A DNA stretch of 12,805 nucleotides from assembly GCA_900318545.1 (NCBI GenBank), contig ONLC01000031.1, forward strand, positions 1-12,805, read 5' to 3'. The notes beneath the pieces were generated by a model that was not told the DNA's origin, ran no database searches, and saw only the letters and a program-made list of their open reading frames with translations. Positions 12,631 through 12,805 of the stretch are shown here, piece by piece. The translations under genes were made by a program, and so were the position numbers. The stretch's first letter is position 1. Each line of letters opens with the position of its first letter. Source of the stretch: an uncultured Eubacteriales bacterium (GTDB lineage: Bacteria > Bacillota > Clostridia > Oscillospirales > Ruminococcaceae).

Positions 12631-12805
12631 CCACAGCGTCTCTACGTTGATCAAATGCCTTTTGAGCTTAACAATATCAAGTGTGTTGACTGTATCGTTA
12701 CCGTCAGTGTTTGCACAGTCAAGAGCGTAGCCTTTGAGTGGCTCAACCTTGATTAGGTGTCTCTTCAGCTTAACGATGTCAAGCGTGTTTACAACTCCAT
12801 TTCCG
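12628..12805 (-). CDS. C-terminal type I dockerin of a secreted protein (5' end outside window)
   Basis: The minus-strand frame is open from the window edge to TAA at 12630-12628, giving 58 residues. It contains two near-identical repeats of TVNTLDIVKLKRHLI type: GNGVVNTLDIVKLKRHLIK, then TDGNDTVNTLDIVKLKRHLIN. This is the duplicated calcium-loop plus helix of a type I dockerin. In the second loop the ligand positions read N1, D3, N5, N9 and D12 (NTDGNDTVNTLD), so Asn replaces Asp at two sites, which is tolerated in the family. Dockerins bind cohesins and dock enzymes onto cellulosome-type scaffolds or cell-surface proteins; the catalytic part of this protein lies beyond the window. The terminal residues LINVETLW end at a TAA that may be premature (next entry). 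Confidence 0.9.
   Translation of the reverse strand, partial: GNGVVNTLDIVKLKRHLIKVEPLKGYALDCANTDGNDTVNTLDIVKLKRHLINVETLW

Overview
The window looks like chromosome of a Ruminococcus-type gut or rumen Firmicute. The evidence is the moderate to low GC content, strong Shine-Dalgarno (SD) sites, sigma-A type promoters with 17-bp spacers, a class 1B dihydroorotate dehydrogenase pair (pyrK/pyrD), a Spo0A-type DNA-binding domain, and a type I dockerin cut by the right edge. The genus is an inference. No rRNA, tRNA, CRISPR array, insertion sequence or phage gene was seen.

Left part (1-3360): a plus-strand operon. It holds the 3' end of ilvD (branched-chain amino acids), a small membrane-anchored protein of unknown function, pyrC and pyrF (pyrimidine synthesis), closed by a hairpin at 3325-3347. 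The pyrC start is unusual: its SD lies 24 nt from the ATG, with a small hairpin in between.

Regulatory island (3361-5353): two single-gene regulators, each with its own promoter. One is an AraC-type HTH fused to a GGDEF domain with altered metal-site surroundings. The other is a Spo0A-like protein whose receiver carries Glu where the phospho-acceptor Asp should be. Its upstream region holds a perfect 0A box, a tandem 9-bp repeat, a near-consensus promoter and a 26-bp perfect palindrome over the predicted transcription start. This is the most densely regulated stretch of the window.

Middle (5294-8883): pyrK and pyrD overlap by ATGA behind a consensus promoter, so four pyrimidine genes flank the two regulators. 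Next come two envelope proteins: a DUF4358 lipoprotein and a probable lipoprotein with a transglutaminase-like Cys-His-Asp triad. Their promoter is straddled by a 13-bp inverted repeat. A strong hairpin at 8850-8883 separates them from convergent cysK.

Right part (8896-12805): cysK and an acyl-ACP thioesterase lie on the minus strand. A divergent, visibly more GC-rich gene encodes an ECF-like sigma factor with a C-terminal extension of about 350 residues that contains a probable winged helix. Back-to-back terminators follow. The window ends inside a minus-strand gene for a dockerin protein, whose frame continues in phase for 21 codons past a TAA, suggesting a recent nonsense change or a sequencing error.

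The best candidates for undescribed biology are the phosphorylation-independent Spo0A-like regulator with its promoter, the sigma factor with a sensor-like tail, and the AraC-GGDEF fusion. None is a proven system; each is a hypothesis from sequence reading alone.
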